Positions 11,701 to 21,490 of a DNA stretch of 64,000 bases are shown here, piece after piece; position 1 is the first letter of the stretch, and each line of letters opens with the position of its first letter. Origin of the DNA: Adiantum capillus-veneris (taxonomy: Eukaryota > Streptophyta > Polypodiopsida > Polypodiales > Pteridaceae). Position numbers and translations under genes: made by a program. The notes beneath the pieces were generated by a model, which saw only the letters and a program-made list of their open reading frames with translations, was not told where the DNA came from and did no database searches. The stretch spans positions 25,174,396-25,238,395 of the forward strand of contig CM043960.1 of the NCBI GenBank assembly GCA_014529385.2, given 5' to 3'.

Positions 11701-11897
11701 TAAGAGGTAAACCACTCCTTGTTTGGAGACACATGAAGTGATGCCCCTGAGTCTATAATCCAGTGACTCAGTGCATTTCCAACAGATGCTATAAGAAGAG
11801 CTAAGTCCATTGTATTCTTTAAGAAGTAGATGTCTCCTGACGCTAGACTGTCATCCTCTGCAATAGTGTTTGTCACATTTATTTCTTGAATCTTCAC
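8727..11897 (-). CDS. pol: Copia polyprotein: protease, integrase, RT, RNase H
   Basis: This is an open frame of 1056 codons. Retropepsin: WIIDSGAS, Asp at residue 49. GAG-pre-integrase: HSRLGH near 177, with a Cys pair near 208-211. Integrase core: Asp238 (HSD), Asp301 (RTDNGGE), Glu337 (NGVAERMNR). Copia RT (RVT_2): WVYRYK near 589, MDVKTAFLHG at 651-660 and the active-site YVDD at 738-741. RNase H: Asp910 (FTDSDYAG), Glu951 (STTEAEY), Asp986 (YCDSQSA) and the terminal ADLLTKG. All catalytic residues I checked are present. There is no clear own start: the first codon of this stretch (11897) is GTG and the frame is continuous with gag upstream except for one TAA, so it was probably made as a gag-pol polyprotein. 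Confidence 0.95.
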   Translation of the reverse strand: MKIQEINVTNTIAEDDSLASGDIYFLKNTMDLALLIASVGNALSHWIIDSGASLHVSPNKEWFTSYVTTKDHVRLGNGQTCKILSVGDVQLKFQNGSSFTLKNVRHVPAITKSLISTGLLDDAGYVTTFGQNMWKISKGSMTVAHGVKSGGLYMIYVSNVSKNVINVTEQPNVSLWHSRLGHMSKKGMEILSRSGYFPGLSFNDFEFCEHCPYGKQTQQPHKHRSSRRDTQLTLAHSDLCGHMPNLSLGGASYFMTFIDDYSRKVWVYFLKHKDEAFSVFKTFVILVENQSGKKLKCLRTDNGGEYVSKAFQDFCESKGIKRELTAPYNPPQNGVAERMNRTIQEKVKIMLSNAQLPNGFWAEAISTAVHLINRSPSKVLQKDLVAEMVWSGKVPSYKHLRVFGYEAYTHVAKEFRNKLEPKSRKCIFLGYGNSGDMGYRLWDPESRKVIRSNDVHFNEAKYHSKPERVEEIRTVVFQEDGPARARQNVRAQEEQGQDRLEPQVVAEPEPPILRRSGRITQPPDRFVPSMNNVMLTDCNEPSCYKEAVQMKDSGNWQLAMQSEMTALHKNQTWKLVKLPQGKKALPCKWVYRYKITAHDSQPKYKSRLVAKGFKQEQGIDFDEVFSPVVKMTTLRCFLALVALLDLVLHQMDVKTAFLHGDLDVEIYMQQPEGFVEKGKEDLVCQLLKSLYGLKQSPRAWYHKFHKFMLSQGYKCSEFDHCLYTKKAKDGSWLILILYVDDMLIAGKHLEEISALKSKMAKSFDMKDMGEASHILGMRIERDRSKKLIWLSQTEYIDKVLQRFNMEKGKALSVPLPPYVKLSKQDCLVSEEEQAEMDKISYASAVGSLMYAMIATRPDIAFAVGVVSRYMSNPGKKHWEAVKGILRYLKATKSMRICYGSQKLSVKGFTDSDYAGDLDNRRSTSGYVFTLAGGAVSWRSRLQDCVTQSTTEAEYVAASEACKASIWLNRLVTDLGIKEEMLVLYCDSQSAIQLARNLVYHSKTKHVDVKYHFIREMLEDKQLQLVKVHTTKNPADLLTKGLPSESFAHFRKQLGVG

Positions 11898-11924
11898 TGA
11901 GGACTTGTTCTTGTCACCATGGTC

Positions 11925-12707
11925 TTAAGCTTTCTCTTTGCCTTTTTCTGCTTTCCATTCTCTGCAGTCTCTTTTCATGTGACCCTTCTTGCCACAATGG
12001 TAGCATTCTATGTCACTCTTGCCTTTAGCACTGCGGGACTTACTACGAGACTGATTCCGCTTTCCACCTTTGTACTTTTCTTTGGTCCTTCCCCTGACAA
12101 CTAAGGCTGTTCCTTTGCCTTTGTCCATTGTCTTTCTGTTGGTTTCTTCAGTAAGTAGACTTCCTTCTACACTTCCTATGTTCAAACCATCTAGAGGTGC
12201 AGAATTACTCAAAGCTGTGCGAAAAGTGTCCCAAATTTTCGGCAATGTGATCAACAGGAACATAGCTCTAACAGGTTCATCAAACTTGACACCTTGAGCT
12301 AACAACTGACTATAGATTGTGTTGAATTCATTCAGATGATTGGACATAGGTGTCCCTTCTTTCATCTTCAAGTCAACAAGTTTCTTAAGCCAGTATACCT
12401 GTGAAGCTGCACTCTGCTTCTCATAAAGATCACTCAGCTTTAACCATGCTTGATAAGCCGACATCTCGTCTTCTACATTGAAGTAAACGCTTTCTGCCAA
12501 AGTCAACATAATGGTAGAAAGTGCCAATTCATCCATTTCGCTCCATTCATCTTCGTCCATATCTTTTGGTTTTATCCCCTTGAGCTTTATAGGTTTTATC
12601 TGCTTCTTTTGTACCAACACGTGCCAAATCTGCTTCTTCCACAATGGGAAATTGGTTCCATCCAGCTTCTTGATATTGTAAAGAGCAGTGTCCTGTGATC
12701 CAGCCAT
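11925..12707 (-). CDS. gag: Copia Gag with CCHC zinc knuckle
   Basis: 260 codons from an ATG, encoding the particle protein. The N-terminal ~200 residues match the UBN2-type plant copia gag (LDGTNFPLWKKQIWHVL near residue 15; WLKLSDLYE near 87). A basic Lys/Arg/Ser-rich stretch follows, then the zinc knuckle CYHCGKKGHMKRDC at about 235-248. The frame ends in a TAA at 11925-11927, and the protease frame continues in the same phase. The stop therefore either separates gag from pol by read-through or is a recent nonsense mutation. Confidence 0.93.
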   Translation of the reverse strand: MAGSQDTALYNIKKLDGTNFPLWKKQIWHVLVQKKQIKPIKLKGIKPKDMDEDEWSEMDELALSTIMLTLAESVYFNVEDEMSAYQAWLKLSDLYEKQSAASQVYWLKKLVDLKMKEGTPMSNHLNEFNTIYSQLLAQGVKFDEPVRAMFLLITLPKIWDTFRTALSNSAPLDGLNIGSVEGSLLTEETNRKTMDKGKGTALVVRGRTKEKYKGGKRNQSRSKSRSAKGKSDIECYHCGKKGHMKRDCREWKAEKGKEKA

Positions 12708-13785
12708 AGCTACGCTTCACAGTAGTTTACTTTCCTGGGAAAAATTCGACAGAGTTTCCCCTGTAAACTGACCTCTGAACCAATATCAACCTGTCAAATG
12801 AACTAAGAAAGCTTCAGATTCTGCAAAAAAATTTCGGCAGAGTCTCCTTTGTGAAATGGCTCTGGTGTACTCAAAAACAGACCAAAGACAGCTCAAAAAA
12901 CCACTGTCTCTCTAACACTGTAAGCTGTGGGTAAACCTGTCCTGCACCTGTACTATCTCTCACTGTCCTGTCACTGTCCTGTAAGCATAGATTGTGACAA
13001 TGCCTCAATGCCAGTAAAGCAAAGATGCAATCCCAACTGTCTAACTCACAGTCAATACATCCTAGCTGCCTATCTAAGGGTGCTCGAGGGATCGCTCCAA
13101 GACCTGTATCACCGAAAGGATCTCAATATTCGAGAATCCCCTAGCTCAATAAAACCTCACTCGACCCTCAACAAAGTCTACAATAAATTTGACAATACAT
13201 AGACTTCCCACAAAATCATACATCCACAAATTTCCCACTATATGCTGTAACCGCTGTGGCGGTTGTTTGCTGTGTGACTCACAGCCAGCTAACCCTCAAC
13301 AGACATACATCATCTCTGACAATACATCCCATGTGGAAGTACCTACAATGTCAAGATGAAATCTGGAATATCAAGCAGCAAACACAAGCTATCTGATGAA
13401 CTAGTGGATGTTGCCTACAGTCTGTGTGTACCGTGTCGTATGTGACACGCCTCCAAGAACTGTGAGCTGTCCTTCGATGTGTAGACAGCCACAAATCAAC
13501 ACTCTAGGAGTGCCGATATCCTCAACACCTGCAGTCGTAGGCCGAAACCCCAAATTTGCAGAGCCGAATCTGCACCCGCTGAGACCACATAGTTGAAAAT
13601 GGCCTGTGCAGAACTTTTTCGAAGCCAAACGGTGGCTGAGATGACCTCATAATGAAATTCAGAGCACTCCAAGCCCTTCGGGCTTTCCACAGGAATTGGG
13701 GCCGTGTCTTCGCCTGTCGAATCTCACTTCAATCTGAGCAGGTGACTCTGGCTACCTGCAAATGCTGCCCCGAGCCTCGATCTGA
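12708..13785 (-). other. Leader between PBS and gag of the copia element
   Basis: About 1.08 kb with no convincing ORF on either strand. It lies between the PBS and the gag ATG, so it is the 5' untranslated and packaging region. The length is greater than in many copia elements. Confidence 0.7.
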
Positions 13786-13797
13786 GCTCTGATACCA
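13786..13797 (-). other. Primer-binding site, initiator-Met tRNA
   Basis: TGGTATCAGAGC on the minus strand, two bases inside the 5' LTR end. This is the classical plant initiator-Met primer site. Confidence 0.95.
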
Positions 13798-13799
13798 CT

Positions 13800-13991
13800 T
13801 GAAGGAGTACGAGCGGAAGTGTGACACGAGAGAGAGTGCGAGAAGAAGAGCACGACGATATGGTGAAATCGCTCTACTGTAATGTGTAGAGCATAGTGAG
13901 TTCTTATTAGGTTTTTACAAAAGAATATGTGTACATACCTGGCGGCCCGCCCACTTACCTGGGCGACCACATTGGGCTTTATACCCCAACA
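13800..13991 (-). repeat. 5' LTR of the copia element
   Basis: 192 bp, paired with 8446-8637. A TATAAAG lies within the first 15 bases of the minus-strand LTR, unusually close to its end. CAATT follows on the plus strand at 13992. Confidence 0.95.
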
Positions 13992-14913
13992 CAATTGTGA
14001 TATTTTCAATGAAGAAGATGTCCCTAAGGATAATCAAAGCGAGAAAATAGCATCCACCAAACCAACACATGTGGGAACGGCTGCTACAGCACCTCTTACA
14101 ACCATAAAAGACATGCTCAAAGGGATGAATGAAACGATGAATAACATGTAAAAATCACCTATGAGGGGACCAGGGCATGGGATACTTAAGCCGCATAAAT
14201 GGTGTGCAATCGAGGGTAAATGGACCGACCATGAGACCAACAAGTGCTATTGCCGATTGAAGTATGATGGGAATGTTCGATACATGCCTATGAGGCCACA
14301 AGGACAACCCATGTACAGATATCAGTCTAATATGGCCCCAGCTCAAAGACCACCAATGGGTATGGAAAGACCTCAATCCGTGTTGGGTCAACAACCTCCA
14401 TATCCTGGACATAATGCAGTGCCTGTAAAGTACATGCATTCAGAGGGAGTCATAGATGAACAAGTACTAGTGCTTGTTACACCCTATGCCAAGCCTAGTC
14501 CATCGACAGTAATGGTAGAAGGAGATTGGTATAATTCACATCCCCCACCAATGGAAGAACCTGTGACTTACACTACACTAGAGCTTGCACTGATGTACTA
14601 TGTAGCTAATCAAGGTGTTAGACCTCTTATGGTAAGACCCATGATTAAGCCAATAACTGAAAACTGTCATAATTGTGGTGCAGATGATCATTGGAAAAAT
14701 GAATTCCCAGAGCCTTACAAGACCCTTAAGCCAGTTGAAGCTTTTTGTGTACAATGTTGCAAAAAGAGAGGACACTTCCCTGAAGATTGCCCAAAAAATC
14801 CTTTAAACAAGGGTAAAACAATAGTGAACGTAGTCCAAGTGATACCTAGTAGCTCATCTGAGAGTGAACCTATTGTTCAAATCAAGGTAATCACCAAATC
14901 CCAGGCTAATTAA
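13992..14913 (+). pseudogene. gag: Gag of the giant gypsy element, C-terminal part with zinc knuckles
   Basis: Gag resumes after the copia insertion, in one frame broken by a TAA at 14149-14151. A Pro/Met/Gln-rich linker (about 14270-14400) precedes two Cys-His boxes. The first, CHNCGADDHWKNEF (about 14668), has lost its last Cys. The second, CVQCCKKRGHFPEDC (about 14746-14790), has one extra residue in its middle loop. These nucleic-acid-binding knuckles identify the nucleocapsid part. Together with 7148-8445 the gag region is about 2.2 kb. Confidence 0.75.
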
Positions 14914-16772
14914 AAGAAACATAACTCCTTTGATGCTTCGGAGAATACTAAAATTTCCGCTCAAAAGACCAAAAGAGGCAGAAGCAAAAGACATGAGATG
15001 AGAAAACAGAAACAAAGGGCTGAAATCGAGGAGAAAGCAAAGAAACTATTCCAGTAAAAACAAACTAGAAGTGAAATAAAAAAAACCACAATGAAATCTG
15101 GAGGATCAATTTTGGTAGACAAAATTTTTGAGTCAATTAATGCAGCCTTGGAAGCTTACCAAGTGGGACTTAAAACAAGCCAAAACATGGAAAACAAATG
15201 AAAAAACTATCGTTCTCTAGATATAGAAGTAGCTCAGCTTGAAGCTTATCAAAATTTGGTAAGAATTACTCAAGAGATGATGGAAAAACAAAAACCCAAG
15301 CTTGAGAGTAAGGCAAAACCTGAGGAGCTTGTGGTAGGAACCAGTAAAGAGGAATTCCCAATAACTATGAAAACACTACCCTCTTACTTGGGAGATAACA
15401 AAGACGAGTCCATAGTGTGTAAAACACTGAGATAAAAAGAGCAGAACAGCCCCTAGAAGTAGACAACATCCATTCAATCATGTCTACACCCATTCAATGC
15501 ACTTTTACTTTAGGAGAATTGTTAAAAATCAGACCATATTTATGGAATGATCTATAGGAAACTCTAGAGAAGGTGGGGATAACAGGGCTAATTGCAAAAA
15601 AATTGAGAAAATTGAAACACGAATTGGTTAACAAAGAGACTAGAGCTGTTCCAATGAGCAAAGTCAAAGAATACTACAAAGGTGAAGAAGGAAACACAAC
15701 CCTTCCCATGAGATATAATCATATAGAAACCATGGCAATACTTGATAGTGGGGCAGGATACCATAGCTACGAAAGCAGTATGGGAATCATGGAACAACCA
15801 ACCATGGCAATACTTGATAGTGGGGCAGGATACCATAGCTACGAAAGCAGTATGGGAATCATGGAACAACCAACCATTAGACAAACTCAAATGAAATTGC
15901 AATTGGCTGATGGACACATCGAAAGACCCTTAGGATTGCTTGAGAAGGTGATAGTTAGTTCCTATGGAATTGATTATCAACACACCTTTTCAATAGTAGA
16001 CTTTGGAAAGAAACTCAATTATGAAATCATCTTGGGAAGACCTTTCATGCGACAAGTACAACTCATCCAGGATTGGGGAAACAATTATATGTACTTGAAG
16101 CAAGTGGGATCAATAACAAGGGTTAATCTAAAAGATCACACTTATAGAGATGTCATGAAAACACCCATACAAGAATTTGACCGAGTCTCTTCGGCTGAAA
16201 CTAAGCTTCCATGTTGGTTGAACAAAGACACACCTATTTGGATGTGCGAAGCCTCAAAAAACAGGAGTTTAAAACGAGAAGAATGTATCTTAGAAAGGGA
16301 TTGCATAGATGAAGCCTATGTACCTGAACCCTTTCCAGAGCATTTGTTTGAGCCATTTGAGTGGACTCAAATTTTAGCAACAATGGATGTATGTGTAAAT
16401 ACGTCTATGCCTACTCAATTTTGCAATGAGGACGGCTATGACATAATTCCCATACAAATGATCTCAACCCTTCACATTGAAGACAAAATTCAAGAATCCA
16501 AGGACTTGATGAAAGCTCAACAAGTCTTTTTAGACCTCTACTATGATGCAACAGATGAGTTGGAAGAACATTTAGCTACCTTAGATGATTCGGGGTCGGA
16601 AAAAGAACACGTGAGAGCTAAACTAGTCATAAAAGGAGGGGAGGAAAAGTTTTTTGGATTTCCAAATGAGAAACCAAGAAGACAGAAATGGTATAGAAGA
16701 AAAAGGGACACAAGAAACTTGAAATCTAGACCTATGCCATCAATCTCTAGTAGAACACATTTTCTGATGTAG
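14914..16772 (+). pseudogene. Gag-pol linker and aspartic protease of the giant gypsy element
   Basis: Positions 14914-15570 carry a Lys/Glu-rich linker broken by several stops. An open frame of 399 codons follows (15573-16772). The retropepsin signature MAILDSGAG occurs twice because 72 bp are tandemly duplicated in frame (copies start at 15732 and 15804). Downstream are the flap-like LQLADGHIERPLG and the second hallmark IILGRPFM (about 16028), both typical of plant gypsy proteases. The last ~200 residues are an acidic then basic extension reaching towards RT. The protease processes the gag-pol polyprotein; duplication of the active-site strand would be expected to disturb folding. Confidence 0.75.
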
Positions 16773-18220
16773 ATAGATGCACATGATTGTGTCAAAGACA
16801 AAATCATTGTTAGATATCCTTTAAACAAAAAGGAGGAAATATCAAAAACATTGAGAAAAAAGAGAAAGGAAACTCAAGCAAAACCTAAATACCAGGACAA
16901 GGATTCAGCCATGACACGAGTTGAACAAAAGAAATAAGTATCAAGAGTTGAAGAAAGCTCTATAGGAGATATATACAACTGAAATGGAAACCACTGAGGA
17001 GGATGGTAAAAGTGTTATGAGTGTTCCATCCCATTACAAGAAATATACTCTCCAGGACCGAAAAGTCATAGTCGAACAACCTCTCAGAGAACTACGAAAA
17101 CAGAGCGAGTCCTATGAAGGACCTAAAAATGCAAAAAAGATAGATCTGGCCGAACCAGGAGAAGAGCCTAGACCTGCCTACAATGCAAATGACCTGACGG
17201 AAGACGAAGAAAAGCTTTTGTTAAGCTTACTAAAAGAATACTGAGATATCTTTGCTTGGTCTTATAAGGATCTCAAAGGTGTTGATCCAAAAATCTGTCA
17301 ACATACCATACCTATGAGAGATGATGCGAAACCAAGCAAACAAAGGCCGTACACTTATAATGAGACATTTGCCAGAAAGACCAAAGAAGAGATAGAAAAG
17401 CTAAAGGAATCCGAATTCATTTATGAAATTGAACACACAAATTGCGTGTCTCCAATTGTGATAGTACCCAAGAAAAGTGGAAAATAAGGGTGTGTGTCAA
17501 ACTCAAGAAAAAGAATGCAGTTATCATTAGAGACAACTTTCCTCTTCCGATCACTGAGCATGCCATAAAACGAGTTGCAAGAAAAGAAGCTTACAGCTTT
17601 TAAGATGGCTTTTTGGGATACAATCAACTCTTGGTTGACCCCAGAGGTCAGCATAAAACTGCCTTTGCAATTGAATGGGGTATTTTTGCCTATTGGGTTA
17701 TGCCTTTTGGGTTAACTAATGCTCCTACCACCTTTCAAAGATTGATGAGCCATGCTTTTAAAGAGTATCTTTGAAATTTCTTGGAAGTATATATGGATGA
17801 TCTATGTGTACATTCATCAATCAGGAATGATCATTTTGAACACCTCAAAAAGATATTCGAAAAACATGAACTTTATAACATTTGCTTAAATCTTGAAAAG
17901 TGCACATTTATGGGTAGATAAGGAAAATTTCTTGGACATATAGCGTCTAAAAATGGCATAGCTACTGATATGGATAAAATTCATGTTATTGCTAAATTGC
18001 CTAGACCGACAACAGTCAAAGGGTTCAAGCTTTCATGGGATATTGTGGATGTTATAGACGATTCATTTACATGTACGCTATAATTGCAAAACCCATGTAT
18101 AACCTGATTACACTCTTTGAATGGACCGATGAGTGTGAAGAATCCTTCATGAATCTTAAGAAAGCTCTCACTTTAGCTCCAATATTGAAAGCCAGAAACA
18201 AGCACCCATACCTCATGTGA
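16773..18220 (+). pseudogene. Reverse transcriptase of the giant gypsy element, broken; RNase H apparently lost
   Basis: RT begins after a short open stretch (16984-17244) that ends just before DIFAWSYKDLKG, a typical gypsy pre-RT motif. The fingers show SPIVIVPKKSGK near 17450, followed by stops and a frameshift. The palm motif YMDDL is at about 17790-17805, and LGHIASKNGI follows near 17934. The connection reads MGYCGCYRRFI (18035) and FEWTDECEESF. Frames change at least twice and there are several stops. Only about 90 bp separate the end of this connection from the pre-integrase region, so the RNase H domain seems to be deleted. Confidence 0.75.
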
Positions 18221-19440
18221 CATTGTTCCGGATATCACTTGTTCCTAAGTGGAGTAACTATCTAGTTACTTATCTATCAAACCAAACATTTCCTGAGGAT
18301 ATGAGTAAACACCGCCAAAGAGCAATTGAAACTGAAGCAAGAGACTATGCTCTTATTGGAACCAATTGTATCTATCAAAGAGGTAAGGATCAACGTTTGC
18401 GTCTTTGTGAAAATGAAGACGAATATATTCACATTATAGAACAAGCACATGCTGGATTAGCTGGAGGTCACTTTTCTAGTGAGACTACCACAAGAGCAAT
18501 ATTAATGGATATGGTGGCCACACTTTGTGCAGATGAGAAGGAATATGTTCGAAGGTGTGATGCATGTCAACGAGCTAAAATGCCAACCCATGTAGATAGC
18601 ATGCCTTTAAGACCAATGATGGGGGCAATAACTTTTGCAAAATGGGGTATAGACTTCGTTGGGACAATATAGCCACTTGCTTATAGGACCCAAACTCAAT
18701 ATATCATTGTAGCTACGAACTACTTGACCAAGTGGGCCGAGGCTAAAGCAACTCAAAAGAATGATGCTAGAACCACAAGCGCATTCTTGTATGAGAATGT
18801 ATTCACAAGATATGGACTGGCAATATAAATTGTCAGTGATTGGGGAACTCATTTCCTCAATGAGGTAATTGAGTATCTGCTTAATGAATTTATGGTCATC
18901 CATAACAAATTGGCTCCCTATCACCCACAAGCAAATAAACAAGCTGAGCATACGAATAAAATTCTTAGCTCGGTATTGACTAAAGTGGTTAGTTCAGGAT
19001 GGACAGATTGGGAAATGAATCTCCATGCTACTCTATGGGCTTATAGAGTTTTATTTAAGACAGCTTTAAATGCTACACCCTTTAACCTTGTTTATGGTCT
19101 TGATGTCATAGTGCCAATAGAATTTCTATTGCCGAAACTAAGGGTAGATAAGGATCTCGAGTGGACTGGACATGAACTGTAAAAGAGGCTTAAAGATTTA
19201 GAAAAGCTTGATGAGCTAAGGCTAACTGCTATAGCTCACATCTATGCACAAAAGCGAAAACAAAAACAATTTTTTGATTCCCAACTAGTTACAAAAATCT
19301 TTAAAAAAGGGGACTTAGTTTTAGTCTATTCTCTTAAGCAACACATTCCCAAGTTTAAGAAAAAGGAAAACGGTCCGTTTATCATTAAAGATGTATCTCC
19401 AAGTGGAGCAGTTAAGTTGTCCACATTAGTGGATGCCATT
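18221..19440 (+). pseudogene. Integrase of the giant gypsy element, broken
   Basis: An H2C2 zinc-binding domain is intact (two His around HAGLAGGH at about 18450, and CDACQRAK near 18560). The catalytic core has Asp in GIDFVGT (about 18650), Asp in IVSDWGTHF (about 18830) and a Glu in KQAEHTNK (about 18945). Stops at 18670 and 18826, among others, interrupt it. The C-terminal part (18892-19182 and on) has NLHATLWAYRV and a basic GPFIIKDVSPSGAVKL-like end near 19380. No chromodomain follows. The enzyme would insert element cDNA into chromosomes. Confidence 0.8.
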
Positions 19441-20125
19441 TGAAGAAGTACAATTTGCCACTAACCAATGAATTGCTAGAAAAGATGCATGCAACAAAGC
19501 AAAGAAAGATAAAACGACAGCAGGTCATTGAGGAATCCCAAGAGAAAGCGCAACTTCGAGTACTCAAAAGAAAAGCTACTCTCAAAAATCAACAAATACC
19601 TATTCCCATCAACACTCTGGAACCAGATGACCGACTATATGGGAATTAAAGAAGGATGCAGTGTTAACGGACGATGAATGGTTAGATGGAATGGACCTTT
19701 GCATCAAAGTACAACTGAACAATTATAGCACAAATGCATTGGTCAATACAAAAGCTCAGGTAAATGCAGTCAGTTATTCCACGTACAAGAAAGCAACCAG
19801 TCAGTCTTTGACAGCAGGAAAAATGACTATTAAAGGATGCAACAAGAACCCAACATTGACATTGGGAGTAGTCAACTTAGTGCATGGATGTTCATGCCCT
19901 CATCAATATGTATGCGTACCAGATGAACACATGAATGAAACAATGATTCTTGGAATCTCATGGATGAGGACGTACGAGACAGTATCAGATTGGGATACCA
20001 ATCAGCTCAAGCTATCAACTAAAGGTGGACAACTCATTGTTCCAATTGCACTAAGCAAAGAGGAATGGAAAGGATCAATTCTATATGGCCAGGTAGCAAG
20101 TCTAGGCTCAGGAAAAAACAGTTGA
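19440..20125 (+). pseudogene. Second retropepsin-like domain downstream of integrase
   Basis: Two adjacent ORFs. The first (19440-19649) is highly basic and Lys/Gln-rich. The second (19661-20125, 154 codons) looks like a retroviral-type aspartic protease fold: ALVNTKAQVNAVSYSTYK (near 19733) aligns with the usual A-L-V-D-T/S-G-A-x-V-N pattern, and MILGISWMRTYETVSDW (near 19945) matches the hydrophobic-L-G second hallmark. The catalytic Asp-Thr-Gly position reads Asn-Thr-Lys, so it should be proteolytically dead. A protease after integrase is out of the normal gypsy order. It could be a duplicated, repurposed domain or a remnant of a second element. Confidence 0.5.
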
Positions 20126-21490
20126 AACCCACCAGTGCACGAAGTCCTACGACCCAAAATTGACCATAGTGGCTTGTCAGCTCAACCAAATTGAACGAGA
20201 CTTGAACTGTAGCATGCCCCTATATAATAGAACACTTCTATATCACCAGATAACCATCTGACAGGGGTCAAGGGGGGTCCCAAGTAGAAAATCTAGGTTT
20301 TTGTCAGATGCCAGAATTGGATTCTGACTCCACAGGCATCTTATAGACTCGGTCTATACACAATGTACATGAATGGTTTCATGAAAACATTCAAGGCAAG
20401 CTCTCAAAAAGTAGAAAACAGCTCAAAGGCTACAACGCGTCAAATTTGACATATGAAGTCAAACTGACTCCAAATGGACCAAAATTGGATGGGTAGGATT
20501 AGGACTATGTAGCGGACAAGTCCATAGCTTCAAAAGTGACTAACCAACTCCACAGGCCATCTAGTAAAAAAAAGTGGTGATTTCAGAGTCGACAAAGCAT
20601 GAGGTGATGCTGACACGACAAAACTTTACCAAATTCAGTTTAGGACTTGTTTTAGATGTATTAAATATGTCTAGGTCAAAAAATTCACAAGTTTAGCAAA
20701 AAAAATGATTGTTGTAAATAATTGTGATTATTTATTTTTGTGCTTTTTTGGCTTGAAGATGATCTCTTCACTTCACCTATCACTTGTATACATCTATTAC
20801 ATGCCACATTTCAAGTATGAGCCAAAATGATAAAGAAAAACTTGAAAATTGTCAAAAAATGCAAAGAAGTCTTTCCAATCCAACTTTTGAGTTATCTGTT
20901 ACATTTTTTGATCCAAATCACCCCATATCTCATACATAGAATCTACATCATGCCTAGAACCAAGTTGCAACAAAAAATATACATTTTGATAAGAAAGTTA
21001 CTAATCACAATTATTTACTTTCTGGCCAAAATGGGAGAAAAGTGTAACTTTGACCTTATGGGACCAAAGAACATGATGTCCCAAGCCCACTGACCAAGTT
21101 TGAGCAAGTTTGGATCTCAAAAACTCAAAATCTTAGTATATCTACTATTTCAGAGATTGAAAGTCTAAATCTGGTACCATTTCCACTTAATACACTCAAA
21201 TGAGCCCACACTTCATTCAGAGCACCTAAATGCCATATAATTCAAGCCTATCATGTAGAAGTTGCAAGAAGTTGGAAAAAATCCTCAGCTATTAATAATC
21301 TTATTTATTTACTTTGGTTGCAAATTTTTGCATGAACTTTATGATTTTGATCTTTACATGTTTTTATGCATCTGTGCATGCTCCAAAATTGATTTGAAGC
21401 AAAATGGACATCTTTTGTCAACAATTCAGACTCAGGGCATTTCAGAGCGGAATTTGCAAAATTCTCTAACTTTGGCACTTCACTTAATAG
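20126..21490 (+). other. Non-coding spacer between pol and the 3' ORF
   Basis: About 1.36 kb without a supported ORF, AT-rich. It contains three copies (20714, 21003 and 21292) of the near-palindromic motif also found in the leader and the LTRs. A possible splice acceptor closes it: branch-like CTAAC at about 21466, then AATAG at 21486-21490, followed by an ATG at 21496. Confidence 0.55.

Larger units (their letters stand above)
8446..13991 (-). mobile_element. Ty1/copia LTR retrotransposon nested in gag, nearly intact
   Basis: The element is 5546 bp with 192-bp LTRs at 8446-8637 and 13800-13991. CAATT flanks it on both sides (8441-8445 and 13992-13996), a perfect 5-bp target duplication. 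On the minus strand the order is 5' LTR, initiator-Met PBS, ~1.1 kb leader, gag, protease, integrase, RT, RNase H, polypurine tract and 3' LTR. Integrase before RT is the copia order. The two LTRs differ at about seven positions by eye, mostly transitions, so it inserted after the giant gypsy element and is fairly young. Lineage looks Tork/Tnt1-like by general resemblance only. Confidence 0.96.
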
